From: Leucaena leucocephala
Taxonomy: Eukaryota > Streptophyta > Magnoliopsida > Fabales > Fabaceae
Reading direction: 5' to 3'
Assembly (NCBI GenBank): GCA_037074615.1
Contig: CM073535.1
Coordinates: 10,207,001-10,271,000, forward strand
Length of the DNA stretch: 64,000 nt
The first letter of the stretch is position 1, and each line of letters opens with the position of its first letter. The position numbers were made by a program, and so were the translations under genes. Positions 23,611 through 35,240 of the stretch are shown in pieces. The notes beneath the pieces were generated by a model that made no database searches, was not told the DNA's origin, and saw only the letters and a list, made by a program, of their open reading frames with translations.

Positions 23611-24663
23611 GACAACATTGCCATGGATTTTGTTGAAGGACTGCCCATGACTCCTACTAAGCATGATGCTATATGGGTGGTAATTGACCGATTTACGAAG
23701 TCGGCTCATTTCCTGACAATCAATAAAAAGGATTCTCTAGTGAAACTGGCAAAACTCTATGTAAAAGAGATTATTAGACTACATGGTATTCCCAATAGTA
23801 TCATTTCTAACAGAGATCCTCGATTTACATCAAACTTTTGGCATGCTTTACATAAAGAAATTAACACTACTCTCAGATTTAGTACAGTCTACCATCCTCA
23901 AACATATGGTCAATATGAGAGAACGATCCAGACGCTCGAGGATATATTGAGAGTTTGTGTCCTGGATTTTAAAGGAAGTTGGGATGTCCATCTGCCATTG
24001 ATAGAGTTTGCCTATAACAACAGTTATCAAGCTAGCATTCATATGGCTCCATTTGAAGCGTTGTATGGACAAAAGTGTAGATCTCCCTTATGCTGGGTGG
24101 AGTTGAGTGAAAGGAGGATGTTTGGTCCTGATATAGTAGACCAGACAGCAGTAGAGATTGATAAGATCAGAAAAAGGCTATTAACAGCTCAAAGCAGACA
24201 GAAGAGTTATGCTGATGTTAGAAGGAAGACGTTGGAGTTTAAAGAAGGAGAGCATGTATTCCTTAAGTTGACTCCAACGACAGGAGCTGGACGATTGATC
24301 AAAGTGAAGAAGCTGCACCCTAGATATATTGGGCCATTTCAGATCCTCTCAAGAGTAGGATCAGTGGCTTACAAATTAGCTCTTCCTCCACATCTCAGCA
24401 AGATTCATGATGTGTTCCATGTTTCCCAATTAAAGAAGTATGTTTCAGATCCATCACATATGATTGAGCAGGATGATATTGCATTGCGAGATGACCTAAC
24501 TTATGAAGTTGGACCAGTACAGATTATAGATAGAAAGGTCAAGCAGTTGCGAAATAAGCAGATCCCTCTAGTTAAGGTGGTATGGAAGGGATTAACGGAG
24601 AATGAAGCTACTTGGGAAGCAGAGGAAAGGATGAGAGAGATATATCCTGAACTATTTCCTTAA
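23611..24663 (+). pseudogene. E1 integrase core and chromodomain
   Basis: The longest uninterrupted pol segment, from the MDFVEGLPMTPTKHDAIWVV core through the GPY/F-like module (LHPRYIGPFQIL, about 24310) to a C-terminal chromodomain-like end (VVWKGLTENEATWEAEERM). The latter targets integration to heterochromatin in chromoviruses. The first acidic catalytic residue (VIDRFTK) and the final E (ERTIQ) are present. The central catalytic Asp of the S-D-R-D block is Asn (ISNRDPRFTS, about 23805), so the enzyme would be inactive even without upstream stops. Ends TAA at 24661-24663. Confidence 0.93.
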
Positions 24664-24702
24664 TGTATATGTAATGTAAATTTCGAGGACGAAATTTATT
24701 TT

Positions 24703-24716
24703 AAGGGGGAGAGAAA
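24703..24716 (+). other. Polypurine tract of E1
   Basis: AAGGGGGAGAGAAA directly before the 3' LTR, preceded by AAATTTCGAGGACGAAATTT, a near-palindromic motif shared by all family members in the window. Confidence 0.93.
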
Positions 24717-27700
24717 TGTCATATCCCCAATTTTTTTGACTTGATGTACCTGTACAGTTTATCTGCAATGGATATAAGATTCTTGGAATAAACTGTATTA
24801 GATTATGAAAGGAAAGGGAAGGATTAATAGCTAAGGAAAGAATAGGGACCAAAATGAAAATTTAAAAGTTTGAAGGTGAAAAGTGAAAGTAGAAGAAAAA
24901 GGAGGGACCTAAATGCAATTAATGAAAAGTTCAGGGACTAAAGTGCAATTATTCAAAAGTTAAAGGACCTAAATGTAAATATGGAAAAATTGAGCCAAAA
25001 CAGGCCAAAAAATGCCTAGAATCAGCTCAGACCCAAATTTTACCAGTAGATAGACAAAAATATTCCGGTCAGTTTAACGCAACACAGAATTTTGATTTGA
25101 GGTCCCGATTAATTGATATAAATTCCTGAAGTCAGAAGAAATTATTATAGTATTTTTCAGATATAAAAATCATATGAGACTTTATAGAAAATTCATATAT
25201 TTAATATATGAATTTATAAAATTGACAGAATCAGAAAAGGAATCTTGTAGAAGCTATACCGAATTTCTCAGTAAAATAAAATACCCGATAAATAGGATCG
25301 GGAGAGTTGTAAAGTGAATTGGGCCATAAAGGCAATACAGGCAATAAGCCCATAATAAGGCCCAAATGGCGCCATCATGAGCCCATTAAGGTGACTGGAT
25401 AGTTATGTGGGCCAGAGACCAGAGCAGTCCAGGAAAAGTGCAAAATTACAAAAATGCCCCAGGATGCCCATACTATACCAGTAGTGGATAGAGGTCATTT
25501 TGGTCACTTTAGACAGGCTAAAAATGTGTCACATAGTATAAAGAGGATTATTTAGAGCCCATATACACCATGAGCCAGTATAAAGAGGGGTGAAATGACG
25601 ATTTTGCCCTTAGGGTTAGTATAGTGCAGGAAAGGACAACAAGGGTATTTTGGTCATTTCCCAAGGGATGGATGGCAGATAAATACTCAGTATAACTTTT
25701 TCAATGATATGAGAAGCCTAGACATTAATTTCCAGGATAGAATATATATCCTGGTATATTATAAAAAATTAGGAATAGAACACAGTCCGGTTGTTGTGAA
25801 ATTGCACTGATCGGTACTGGATTGGACTGGAATTTCTCCAGAAGGTTCTTTGCATGGGCAGCACGCCACCTAACCCTCTTAGGTGTCCCATGAGCTGTCC
25901 CACATGATGTAGTAATTATTCTTTTTAGAAAAAGTAAAATCCAAGATTAAATGTGAGCCTTTAGATCAAATAGAAACCAAATCAATCTTGGCCATCCATT
26001 TCAACCCAAATTTCTCTATAAATACCCCCCTATTCAGAACACTTCGGCATGCATGGTGAACCATAGGGAAACTCTTGCAAAATTTCCATTCAACCAAGAA
26101 AAAAGCAACCAAAGTGAAGTAACAAGCAAGGTAATCATCTCCCTTGATCTTGAGCTTTGTTCTAGCAAGTTAGCTCATGGTTTTAAGGGGTTTTCATGCT
26201 ATATTTCCCTTATGGTTGCTGCTGGAAGTGCTGCTCATATGTGGTTAAAATATGAGTTTTATGTTATGGATAGTTTAGACAAGCTTAAACAAGCTAGAAT
26301 CAAGTGGTATAAGCTTGTGAATTCAAGTATGTTTGGATTTAGGGTTTTGTGTTCTTGCTGGTACTGTACGTGGTACTGTTCATATGATGGAATTCCATGA
26401 TTTTGATGCTTCCAATGAGTTTAAAATGGAAAGTTGTGTGGGGATAAAGTAGGAGAACAAGTATTGGAAGCATTGGAATCAAAATGAGAAGTTTTGGAAA
26501 ACAAGAGCATGCATTTCGGTTTGGCACTGTAGCAATTGGTATGTTTTGATTTTGGAAATTCTAATTTCATATTTGGATTCTACATGAAAAATTATGTGGA
26601 AATGAACCATGAGAATTTATTTTGGAAAGGGGGAAGTAGGAAACATAAATTAGAGAAAGAAAGGGAGCTAGTGAAAACCTAGTCTTGGATTTGGTTTCAA
26701 GTTGAGTTGTAACTTGATATTATGTTGTATTGGCTAGGTTTTGACATTTGTGAAGGAAGGAAAGCACTTCAAGAAGGTCTTGACGAAGATAGCTAAGAGG
26801 TAGCAAGGATACCTATCTATAACTCATGTTTGTTTAATTGTTTTGCTTGCTTGTTGATTATGGTGTTTGGTTGAGCTTGAGCTTATGTCATCATGTTATG
26901 ATGAAGTATGAATGATTGCAACTCCTTGCAAGTTATGTCATGACAATATGCATGTTAGAGTTTGCTTATGTACCATTATGAAGTAGCTCCCATCTCATGA
27001 TAACATGTTAAGCATACAATTATCCATGCATGATATTATAGTTGTGTAACTTGCTATTGGGATTTCCATAAAATCTCGTTCCTTCCACATGCATAACTAT
27101 GTTTTAGGTGCTGGATCTCTTCAAGGGAGGAGAGTAAACGTTGATGAATAAGTTTGTATAATAAATTACATGACTTACATGACACTATGGGATGATATGC
27201 TAGTATGCATGGTGTATGTTTCTGTAACCCTGTTTTGAGGCCGTTGTGATGTTACAATGTTTGTGACGTTTAAATCAACGAGTTTAGTCTGAAATTTGGC
27301 ATGATTAAAGTTAAGATACAGAGATTTAAATGAACACCAAGAACGCCTCATTTGGATAAGTATCCTAATTATTATGATTTTCCAAAGTTGGAAGTAAGAT
27401 CTGGAATTGAGATAAAATGATTGCTGAGAGGCAGTGATGTTCACGCAACGATTTCATATATCAAATGAACGAGTTTTTCTATGAAATTTTATGAGCTTAA
27501 ACATGACGTCTAGATATTTAAATCCATAGGTAAGAAAGTTCATTTGGATAAGTAACCAAAGAGAAATAAATTTTTGAAGTTAAGCAAAGAAACTGGAACT
27601 TCCAGATTTTACCAAATGAACAGTAATTTTCAACGATTAAACTGATTTCATTGGGACAAGAAAACCTTATTTTCATATTTTTTCCTCAAAGATTTATGAA

Positions 27701-27926
27701 ATATATTTCATTAGAAATTGGAACCACATTATTTTGATTTTTCTACAATTAATTATGAATTTTTAAAGTAGGGTATATGTTCTAGAATTACCAAATAAAC
27801 AGTAATAGTGAACAGTACCCGAAAGCAAATCTTTTGGAAATAGATATTTCCAAAGCAAATGATCATGTAATTGGTTCCAATAACTTCTAATGGAGTATAA
27901 TTGAGGTTAAAAGTAAGGATGTGACA
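24717..27926 (+). repeat. 3' LTR of E1
   Basis: 3210 bp, TGTCATATCC to GGATGTGACA, with TATAAATA at 26017-26024. It differs from the 5' LTR mainly by transitions plus a 4 bp insertion (ATAT near 25745). Followed by the TCTAA duplication. Confidence 0.95.
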
Positions 27927-29495
27927 TCTAAACTATTCATAACATAAAACTCATATTTTAATCACATATGAGCAGCACTTCTAACAGCAACTATAGGGGA
28001 AATATAGCATGAAAACCCCTTAAAACCGTGAGCTAACTTGCTAGAATAAAGCTCAAGATCAAGGGAGATGATTACCTTGCTTCTTGCTTCAAGTTATTTG
28101 CTTCTTTCTTGGTTGAGTGAAAATTTTACAAGAGTTTCCCTATGGTTCTCAAGGCCACGGTTTTGGGCAGAATGACGGGGTATTTATAGCCAAAATCCAA
28201 GAAAAATGAATGGCCAAGATTGATTTTGTTACTATTTGATCTAAAGGCCCACTTTTAATCTTGGATTTTACTTTTTCATAAAAGAATAATTATGACATCA
28301 TGTGGGACAGCTAATGGGACACATAAGAGGGTTAGGTGGCATGCTGACCATGTAAAGAAGGTTCTAGAAAAATTCCAGTCTAATCCAGTACCAATCGGAG
28401 CAGTTTCATAACAACCATACTGTTTTCTGTTCCAAATTTTTTTATAATATACCAAGATATGTATTATATCCTAGAAATAAATATCTAGACTTCTCATACC
28501 ATTGAAAATGATATACTGAATATTTATCTTCCATCCATCCCTTGGGAAATGACCAAAGTACCCTTGATGTCCTTTCTTGCTCTATATTGGCCCTAAAGGC
28601 AAAATTGTCATTTCACACCTCTTTATACTGTCCCAGGGTGTATATGGGCTCTAAATAATACTCTTTATACTATATGACATGTTTTTATCTTGTCTAGAAT
28701 GACCAAAATACCCTCCATCCACCATTGGTATAGCATGGGTATCCAGGGATATTTTTGTAATTTCGCACTTTTTCTGTACACTGGCCCTTTCTACTGATAG
28801 ACTGGTACCCTGGGTTTTGGGCCCTTCTTGGCGTCATCATGGACCTATATATATGAGATTATATGATCTTATTCTATTCAGGCTTACATACCGATAAGTT
28901 CCATTATCAGATTATGGGTATTATCAAACTCCTGTCAAAATTCATTAATATGTGAATAACTGTTTATACAGAACTTCTTCCGGAATTCTATCAGATCCAA
29001 TACATCTGACACTGTAGGGCACACTTTCCTATATTTTTCCCACTTATATCTGAAGTCCATGATATCTGATAAAATTTCATATAACTTTTAGATTATCATA
29101 TAAATATCTGTTGTCTGGAGCTCTAATAAAAATTATGTATCATGTCAGATTACCCAACATGACTTCCTCTATTTCCTGATGGAATATGGGACTGAAATAC
29201 TTATAGGCAGTTCTAAGCCTTTTCTGGCTGAACTTTTCCATAATTACATTTATGTCCCTGACTTTTTGCTTAATTACATTTAGGTCCCTAAACTTTTGAA
29301 AATGACCACTTTTGGCCCAACATTTATTTCTACTTTAACTTTTGGCCTTTACCCTTTTCCAATTTTCGTTTAGATCCTTCTCGTTCTTCAAGACTTATTT
29401 AGCATTTATTATTTCTTCTCATCTTCGTCATAATTCGTTTCAAACCTCTTTCCACTATCTGTATTATACAGATAGGGAAAAATTAGGATATGACA
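27927..29495 (-). repeat. Solo LTR S, right part (U3 side)
   Basis: Continues S after E1. The minus-strand TATA box is at 28181-28188 and the splice-donor match at 28075. The right terminus is GGATATGACA (= TGTCATATCC on the minus strand), followed by TAAGA (29496-29500), identical to 13919-13923. Near the E1 junction it is close to E1's LTR; the outer U3 instead matches the X/Y subfamily, so S is a mosaic. Confidence 0.88.
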
Positions 29496-30339
29496 TAAGA
29501 TCAATTATGAGCCATTAGATCAAATAGTGCACAAAGTGATCTTGGACATTCATTTTCCATTGAATTTTTCTATAAATAGTCCCATTTTTCTACACAAAAC
29601 TATGGCCCTTATAACCCTTGGGGAGGTGCTGCTCAAATGAAGAGTCAAGCCAAGACAAAGAAGATTCAAGGTACCAAAGTTCCAGCTAGCTAGAGATTAA
29701 GGTAAGTGATCTATCCTAGCTTGTTTTCCTTTGATTTGGGGGCTTGAACTTAAGGTTTCCATGGAAGAAAGTTGAGTTTTCTATAAGGTGTATGTGCTGT
29801 CCAAAACCTTAGATGAAAGGAGAAAGAAGAAATTAAAGTTAGAGTTGTGTGATTGAAGCTTAAACAAGCTAGTTAGGTGATTGGTTGTTGAATCAAGTTA
29901 ATATTATTGACTTTGCCATTGTTGTGACCTTTTGGTCTGCATTGTTCATGATAGAAGAAGATGGAATTTCAATAATCTAATGCTTCCATTGAATTTATAT
30001 GATGACTTTTTGTAGGATTGGATAGGTTTTGAACCTTGAAAGCATTAGAATTAAAAGTTATAATTCTTGGAATTCTTCTCTATTACTGTTCACTCGCATG
30101 CACAATGATTGGAAATTCATGATTTTGATTATTCCAATTGTTTTAAAATGAAAATTTGTGTGGGATAAAGTAGAGAAATAAGTATGAGAAGCATTGGAAT
30201 CAAAATGAGAATTTTTGGAAGAATTATGTATTTTTTTCAAATCTGTCTAGAACATTGCATAAGAGCTAGAATTTCATGATTCTAATCTCATAAATGGATT
30301 CAAAAGATGAAATCAAAAGATGAAATTGTGTAGGGTAAA
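29496..30339 (+). repeat. LTR fragment T, right part
   Basis: Resumes LTR T. It has TATAAATA at 29571-29578, and AAG|GTAAGTGATC at 29702 is a strong splice-donor match. LTR homology stops at GTGTAGGGTAAA (about 30339), where Athila-like reverse-transcriptase sequence begins. Roughly the last third of the LTR is missing. Confidence 0.8.
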
Positions 30340-30850
30340 AGGCAAGGGAAAATGATCTTTCCTAGTAGAGTCATTTAACTTCCTATAATCAATAAAACCC
30401 TCCATTAATTTTGCACTCTACTAGGTATTATTTAATTATTATCATTCCTCACTACTGTCATGCTACTCATTTTAGGCACTACATGAACAATAGATACCCA
30501 ATAATTGTCTGATATAGCATATATAATCCTTTTCTTCAACAATTTACTGATTTCCTTTCTAATAGTGTTAGAGATCAATGGGTTCAATATCCTTTGAGGT
30601 CATTTAATTGGCATGGAATCTTCATTAAGTAAAATCTTATGGTGAATATAGTGGCATCTATCCTTTTTATATTAGCTAATTTCCAACCTAAAGCCTCTCT
30701 ATGCTTTCCAAGTACTCTTAACAACCTAGACTTTTCACTAATAGTTAAAGAGCTAAAAATTATTACTAGCAATTTTGAGTCTGGATCAATTTTGAGTCTC
30801 ATGTTCAACTCATTTGGACTATCAATCTTGCTTTAATCTCTTCAGATATT
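30340..30850 (-). pseudogene. Athila/Tat-like reverse-transcriptase N-terminal remnant
   Basis: Read downward from 30808, the minus strand gives a 74-codon open stretch with LLRVLGKHREALGWKLANIK, the conserved lead-in to Athila/Tat reverse transcriptase. Stop-ridden sequence follows, then an IDYRKLND..RKDHFP block near 30345-30410. The catalytic core, expected next, is absent: sequence jumps into LTR T and reappears at 12546 in the RNase H region. The two parts therefore flank the nest and a deletion. Confidence 0.72.
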
Positions 30851-31490
30851 ATACTAAGCTTAAGTTGGTCTACAGCTACAACATAGTTGAATATATTATC
30901 CTTCATACCTATACTAGAATCAAAGATCATTCAGAAAGTGTAAGGTATGAGATGTAATCTAAGAATGGGAATATGAGATAGTATAGTTAGAACATATTAG
31001 CCCTTTAAATGTAACATTGGAATATGGAACTAAAAAACTTTGAAGTTCACTCGTTACATATGATATTCCTAGTTACGACCCCTTAGACTTATCCTAAACT
31101 TCACTTCTGATAGAGGGTGTCTCTAGATCTTTTGGTCGCGACTTGGTCATCCAAAGGTCACTACACAGTCTCGGGAGTTTAGAGTCATGACAAAATAATC
31201 ATCCTGTCATAACATATTTTCACAGAGAGAATCTCCTTCAGTAAGATGGTATCTTGTCGCGACTTAGTAACACCTAACTTGACCCTTCTTCGTTTGTTCC
31301 ACTTCCAGCTTCCACAATGTCTTATATTCCTATAAAATCACTCAACAAATCCTTTACAAATGCATTATCACTTGAAAATGATGCAATTGAATCAAAATTT
31401 GATGAGAATGAGAAATCTTGAGAAACTAAAAGTATGCTATTTACATATTTTAAGTTATTTTCTAGGCTTCTAGCCCTAAAAATTGTGATA
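30851..31490 (-). other. Upstream part of the Athila/Tat-like remnant, no clear ORF
   Basis: No gag or protease could be recognised. From about 31060 the sequence carries palindromes GTCGCGAC (31135, 31256) and GTCATGAC (31184) like those at 8738-10535, plus a CTATAAAATCACTC TATA-like stretch near 31332. It may be the element's 5' LTR or leader. Confidence 0.3.
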
Positions 31491-32174
31491 TGACACTTCC
31501 AAAGGAGTTATAATTTAATCACCAATGCCTATTAAAGTCAAAGGCCACAACCTCGTATTAGGTGCTAGGCTTACTGATCTTTAGCATTTTGATCGTTCTC
31601 ATGTTAAAATGGAATATGGCTCTACCATTCTGCTTTTCAAATTTATATGAAACCATTATTAACAATAAAAATTGCATATGGTAAGATTTAATTGGAGATT
31701 TGGATCTAATGAATAAAAAAATAGTGTTGAACTTTTTCTTATTGTCCAAAAAAGAAAGAACTTCTTCTTTTTCTAGATGCAATAACCTTCTACAGATGAA
31801 ATACAAAATATCAATATCAAAATTTTAATCAAATTTAACCAAAGCTATATAATTTGCATAGGGAAAAAGACAAGATACAAGCATGTGAATTTAAAAATGA
31901 CAAAATTGGCATATGAATATCTAAAAGGACATATTGGGTAGCAGGTCTAATATATCATTTACAAATTTATGTGAGAAGACCAAATTACCCTTAAAGCATT
32001 TGAAGAAAAACGGGACAATGAAGCTAAGAATGCATCATATTATTGAAGGGATTTATTTCCCATTGATTTTGCTTCCTTCTCTATAATCCAAAAAACTAAA
32101 TATGAGCATTGAGATTGTTAAAACACTTATATTACTTGAAGTCTATATATATTTTCTCCCATTTATTAGATCTT
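31491..32174. other. AT-rich DNA with no recognised gene
   Basis: Contains an 82-codon minus-strand ORF (31558-31806) without recognisable motifs. It lies between the Athila-like remnant and the first gene fragment. No terminal repeats were recognised. Confidence 0.3.
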
Positions 32175-32480
32175 ATAGCAAAGGATTTCACGGTGCCGCT
32201 AGTGGTTTTCCTATCTGATGGTAACCCCACTAAAATCAAACATCACACAGGTGCAGGTTCCTATGGTACTGTTTCAACCTGTCGACCATCCAATTTTGGC
32301 ATTCCCTTCATTTCCTTTAATATGGGGTAAACAGTAGTAACTTCCCACTTCGGCATAATTTACGAAGGCCCCCTTAGAGGTAGCTATGCAAACTTCGATG
32401 ATGAGGAACCTTTACTTCATGAGCTTTGTATTTTATTTCAAATTTTTGATGTCAAGCGAAGACTATTTTCTCATGTTAAC
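32175..32480 (+). pseudogene. YIP1-family (YIPF5-like) membrane protein, first-exon fragment
   Basis: The frame gives KDFTVPLVVF..DGN, then RPSNFGIPFISFNMG, then GSYANFDDEEPLLHELCI. This is the order of the N-terminal cytosolic part of plant YIP1/YIPF5-type proteins, which act in ER-Golgi vesicle traffic. The start codon is ATA (32175) where ATG is expected. An in-frame TAA lies at 32328-32330, and the frame ends at TGA 32481. The membrane-spanning part that should follow was not found. This is a decayed gene fragment. The match is by recognition of short blocks, so a search should confirm it. Confidence 0.55.
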
Positions 32481-33000
32481 TGAATTTGGCAAGGAGGTTA
32501 CATGATATTAAGAATGTAGTTCAGAAGTTGGTCATTAATAGGGGCCTGTACCACAAAAAATGCACTGTCTTCCTAGCAATTCTCTTCCATGATCTCAGAT
32601 TAATACTTTTTTACAATTCATTTTATCTTTTATCTTTTTATTATTATTTTCTAGTGTGTACTTCATTCTCTACAATCTTTTTCCTATTTGGTTTTTTAGA
32701 TTGGATTAACATAACCTTGGTTAAAATTCTTCTACATCTATATATTTTTGTATGTTGGTTGAGCTATAGGGGATAGTCAATGACTAATTAGATTCTTTTT
32801 ATTTATTTCTTTGTCTTTTTATTTTTTGGGGGTTAGACACTACTTCAAGAACTTAATTTTACATTTGAAAGTTTAGTTTTGGAAAATTAAAGTTATTAGA
32901 ACAAAAAAGGGGGAAAATCTTTTGTTTGTGTCCTTAACTTTGTTTTACTTTAGATTCAGTTTTTAGATATTGTTTGAACAATAGTGCATTTTAATTTCAG
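32481..33000 (+). other. T-rich spacer between two gene fragments
   Basis: Strongly T-rich, like plant intron sequence. It ends in CATTTTAATTTCAG (32987-33000), a good 3' splice site for the next exon. A 96-codon hydrophobic ORF (32486-32776) is explained by T-richness. Confidence 0.4.
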
Positions 33001-33551
33001 AAAAACACTGAAGAAATCCATGATGAAGATAAGCCCTAAAGTCAAAGTGAAGATGCCAATGGAAGCATTTCCTCTTATTTCAGCTGATGTCAGCTTTGTT
33101 TCTAAAAGTTTTCCAAAATATAAACCTATACATGATAAAATCGTGGAAGAGACAATAAAGGAAAACCATGGGCCTTCTGTGAAGGATGTTATTGAGAAAG
33201 TAGTATCTAACTTGTCAGATAAGCACAAATGTCTCTCGGTTCGTGACCTTGCCAGCAAATTTGACAAGAACTTGGCTGCAGCTGCTAAGTTGTCTGATGA
33301 GGTACTGTGTTATTAGGCCATATTTTCTATAAAATTTCAAAATGATATTATGAAGAATACTAAGATTTTTTGTTCATGATTTCAAACAAAGCTATTAAGG
33401 ATTTCAAACGAAGCTAAGAGAGATACCATATTTGGAGGGACATGGTCTTTTGAAAAAGCTAAGAGATGCATTAGAATCCTTAAAAGGTTATTTACAAGGA
33501 AAGCATATGGAGGATGTGGAGAAGGCTATTTCTATGGTTCATTTTTCTTAG
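33001..33551 (+). pseudogene. SCAB1: SCAB1-like actin-binding protein, two-exon fragment
   Basis: Exon 1 runs from an acceptor at 33000 to a GT donor at 33302; coding starts at ATG 33020. It reads MMKISPK...ISADVSF, then FPKYK, then LSVRDLASKFDKNLAAAAKL, the conserved N-terminus of plant stomatal closure-related actin-binding proteins, which bundle actin filaments in guard cells. Exon 2 (about 33411-33548) continues with EGHGLLKKLRDALESLKG and EDVEKAISMV, in the coiled-coil region, then meets TAG at 33549. Its acceptor is damaged by a 22 bp imperfect duplication (33378-33421). All later exons (rest of coiled coil, Ig and PH domains) are missing. Retained introns mean it was copied as DNA, not from mRNA. 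Confidence 0.75.
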
Positions 33552-34334
33552 ACAACTAAATTATATTGACTACGTTGCTCTATTCCACTAATTAGGTTGT
33601 GCTTTTTGTTCTATGCATGGGTTTTTTTAAATTTGCCTAATCAAAATGTTGTGACAAATTTATCTTTTATAATTATTTTTAGTTTATTTCTTCATGATGG
33701 CTTATTTGCATTTCACTGTTGTGTAGACTCTAGTATTTGACACATTCCTCATTTGATTATGCTATTCTCTAAAATTTCTATCAATGTCGCTAAAAATTGT
33801 ATTAGAGGATAAGAGTGTGAATTTCTATAGGGATGTTAGCATTTTCCTTTTCCTTGTATGCTTACTATGTAGACGCAACAACTGACATAAAAACTTTCTC
33901 AATAGGAAGAGTATATATTTTTTTAGTCTTTCAATTATTATTATTTGTCTCCACTATTCCACTTATAGCTTTGAAAATGTCACTTATCAATTACCAAAGA
34001 TGTGTTATTTCTGTTTGTTCAGTTTAACTCTTCCCATCCTATAACTCCAGTATGAACTAACAAGTTAAGTACCTTTCATATAATCCCAATGTTCATGAAC
34101 AAGTTATATGAATTTGTTGCTACACCTATTTATGTAATTTACTATATAGTAGTTTTCTATATCGGTGAGACTGTGAGGTGCATGTACTAATTTGATTGAC
34201 TAAATGGGATCTGAATGTAGCACTTGACTATGATGACTAACACGTTTTTGAGTTTAGACAAAACCTATAGTGGTGTTAGTAATTCATGAGCTCAACTCAA
34301 GATGAGAATTTGCGTTAAGCCTACTTCCACCATT
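33552..34334. other. AT-rich DNA with no recognised gene
   Basis: Short ORFs only (for example 33833-34027), none with motifs. No terminal inverted repeats recognised. Confidence 0.3.
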
Positions 34335-34466
34335 GACGGACTGATGTTTTGATTAGATTAATCACTTTTTAGAGTTCAATTTTTGTAAAGTTTAACCAGT
34401 GACAGACTGATGTTCTGGCTTAGATAATCATTGTTCAGTGTTCAACTTTAGTAATGTTCAATTTTG
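34335..34466 (+). repeat. 66 bp imperfect tandem duplication
   Basis: GACGGACTGATGTTTTG at 34335 and GACAGACTGATGTTCTG at 34401 start two diverged units of about 66 bp, directly before the minisatellite. Confidence 0.6.
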
Positions 34467-34554
34467 TAAGGACTACGACCACATTTTGCAATGACTATGT
34501 ACAAATTGTTTTCCTTAGACATATATTTGCCATGACATTTACAATGCATGATTT

Positions 34555-35240
34555 TCCCTTAAACAATGAGATTTGCAATGGTATTTTGGTGTTAAACTCT
34601 GATAATGGTGTTTGCAAGTCCTCTAATGGGATTTGAAGTCTTTCCTAAGATATTTGCATCTTTGCTGATAGGATTTGCAGCTTCCCCTAAAATATTGCAA
34701 CTCTGAGACATTAATTGCAAGGGGATTTACAACTCCTGCAATGGCATTTACAACTTCAACTATAGGTTTGCAACATCAACAATGGCATTTGTAACTTCAA
34801 CAATAGGATTTATAACTCCTATAATGGGATTTGCAACTTCATCAATGGGATTACAACTCTAGCAATAGGATTTGCAACATCAACAATGACATTTGTAATT
34901 CCTATAATGGCATTTGCAACTTCAACTATAGGTTTGCAATATCAACAATGGCATTTGAAACTTCAATAATGAGATTTGTAACTTTTGCAATGGGATTTGC
35001 AACTTCATCAATGGGATTTACAGCTCCTCAAATGGGATTAGCAATTGCAACACATCTAATGGGATTTGTAACTCAACTAATAGGATTTGCAACTTTACCT
35101 CACATTTGCAACTGAAATCGCAACTTATTGCTAAAGGGATTTGCAATTCCTATAATAGAATTTGTGACTCATCTAATGATATTTATAACTTCAACAATAG
35201 AATTTGCAACTTCTCCTCGGACATTTGCAACTCTAAAATT
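34555..35240 (+). repeat. Degenerate minisatellite, period about 21 bp
   Basis: About 30 diverged copies of a unit like AATGGGATTTGCAACTTCAT. Because 21 is a multiple of 3, frames stay open and give repetitive ORFs (34831-35115, 35106-35363) that should not be read as genes. Confidence 0.85.

Larger units (their letters stand above)
15586..27926 (+). mobile_element. Full-length Tekay-like LTR retrotransposon E1
   Basis: Two LTRs of 3205 and 3210 bp enclose primer site, ORF1, gag, protease, reverse transcriptase, RNase H, integrase, chromodomain and purine tract. It is bracketed by perfect TCTAA duplications (15581-15585 and 27927-27931). By eye the LTRs differ at roughly 60 positions plus one 4 bp indel, about 2 percent, so insertion is recent on a plant time scale. 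Every coding region is nonetheless broken. Long LTRs, initiator-Met primer and a C-terminal chromodomain place it in the Del/Tekay lineage. Confidence 0.95.

Noticed and set aside
31558..31806. 82-codon minus-strand ORF
   Set aside because: AT-rich, no motif, no support from either neighbour; could not be separated from chance.
32486..32776. Hydrophobic 96-codon ORF that might be the membrane part of the YIP1-like fragment
   Set aside because: Strong T-richness yields F/L/I/Y-rich frames; no YIP1 membrane-domain motif was recognised.
34555..35240. CRISPR-like array
   Set aside because: Units are contiguous and diverged, with no constant repeat and unique spacers, and the DNA is plant nuclear.
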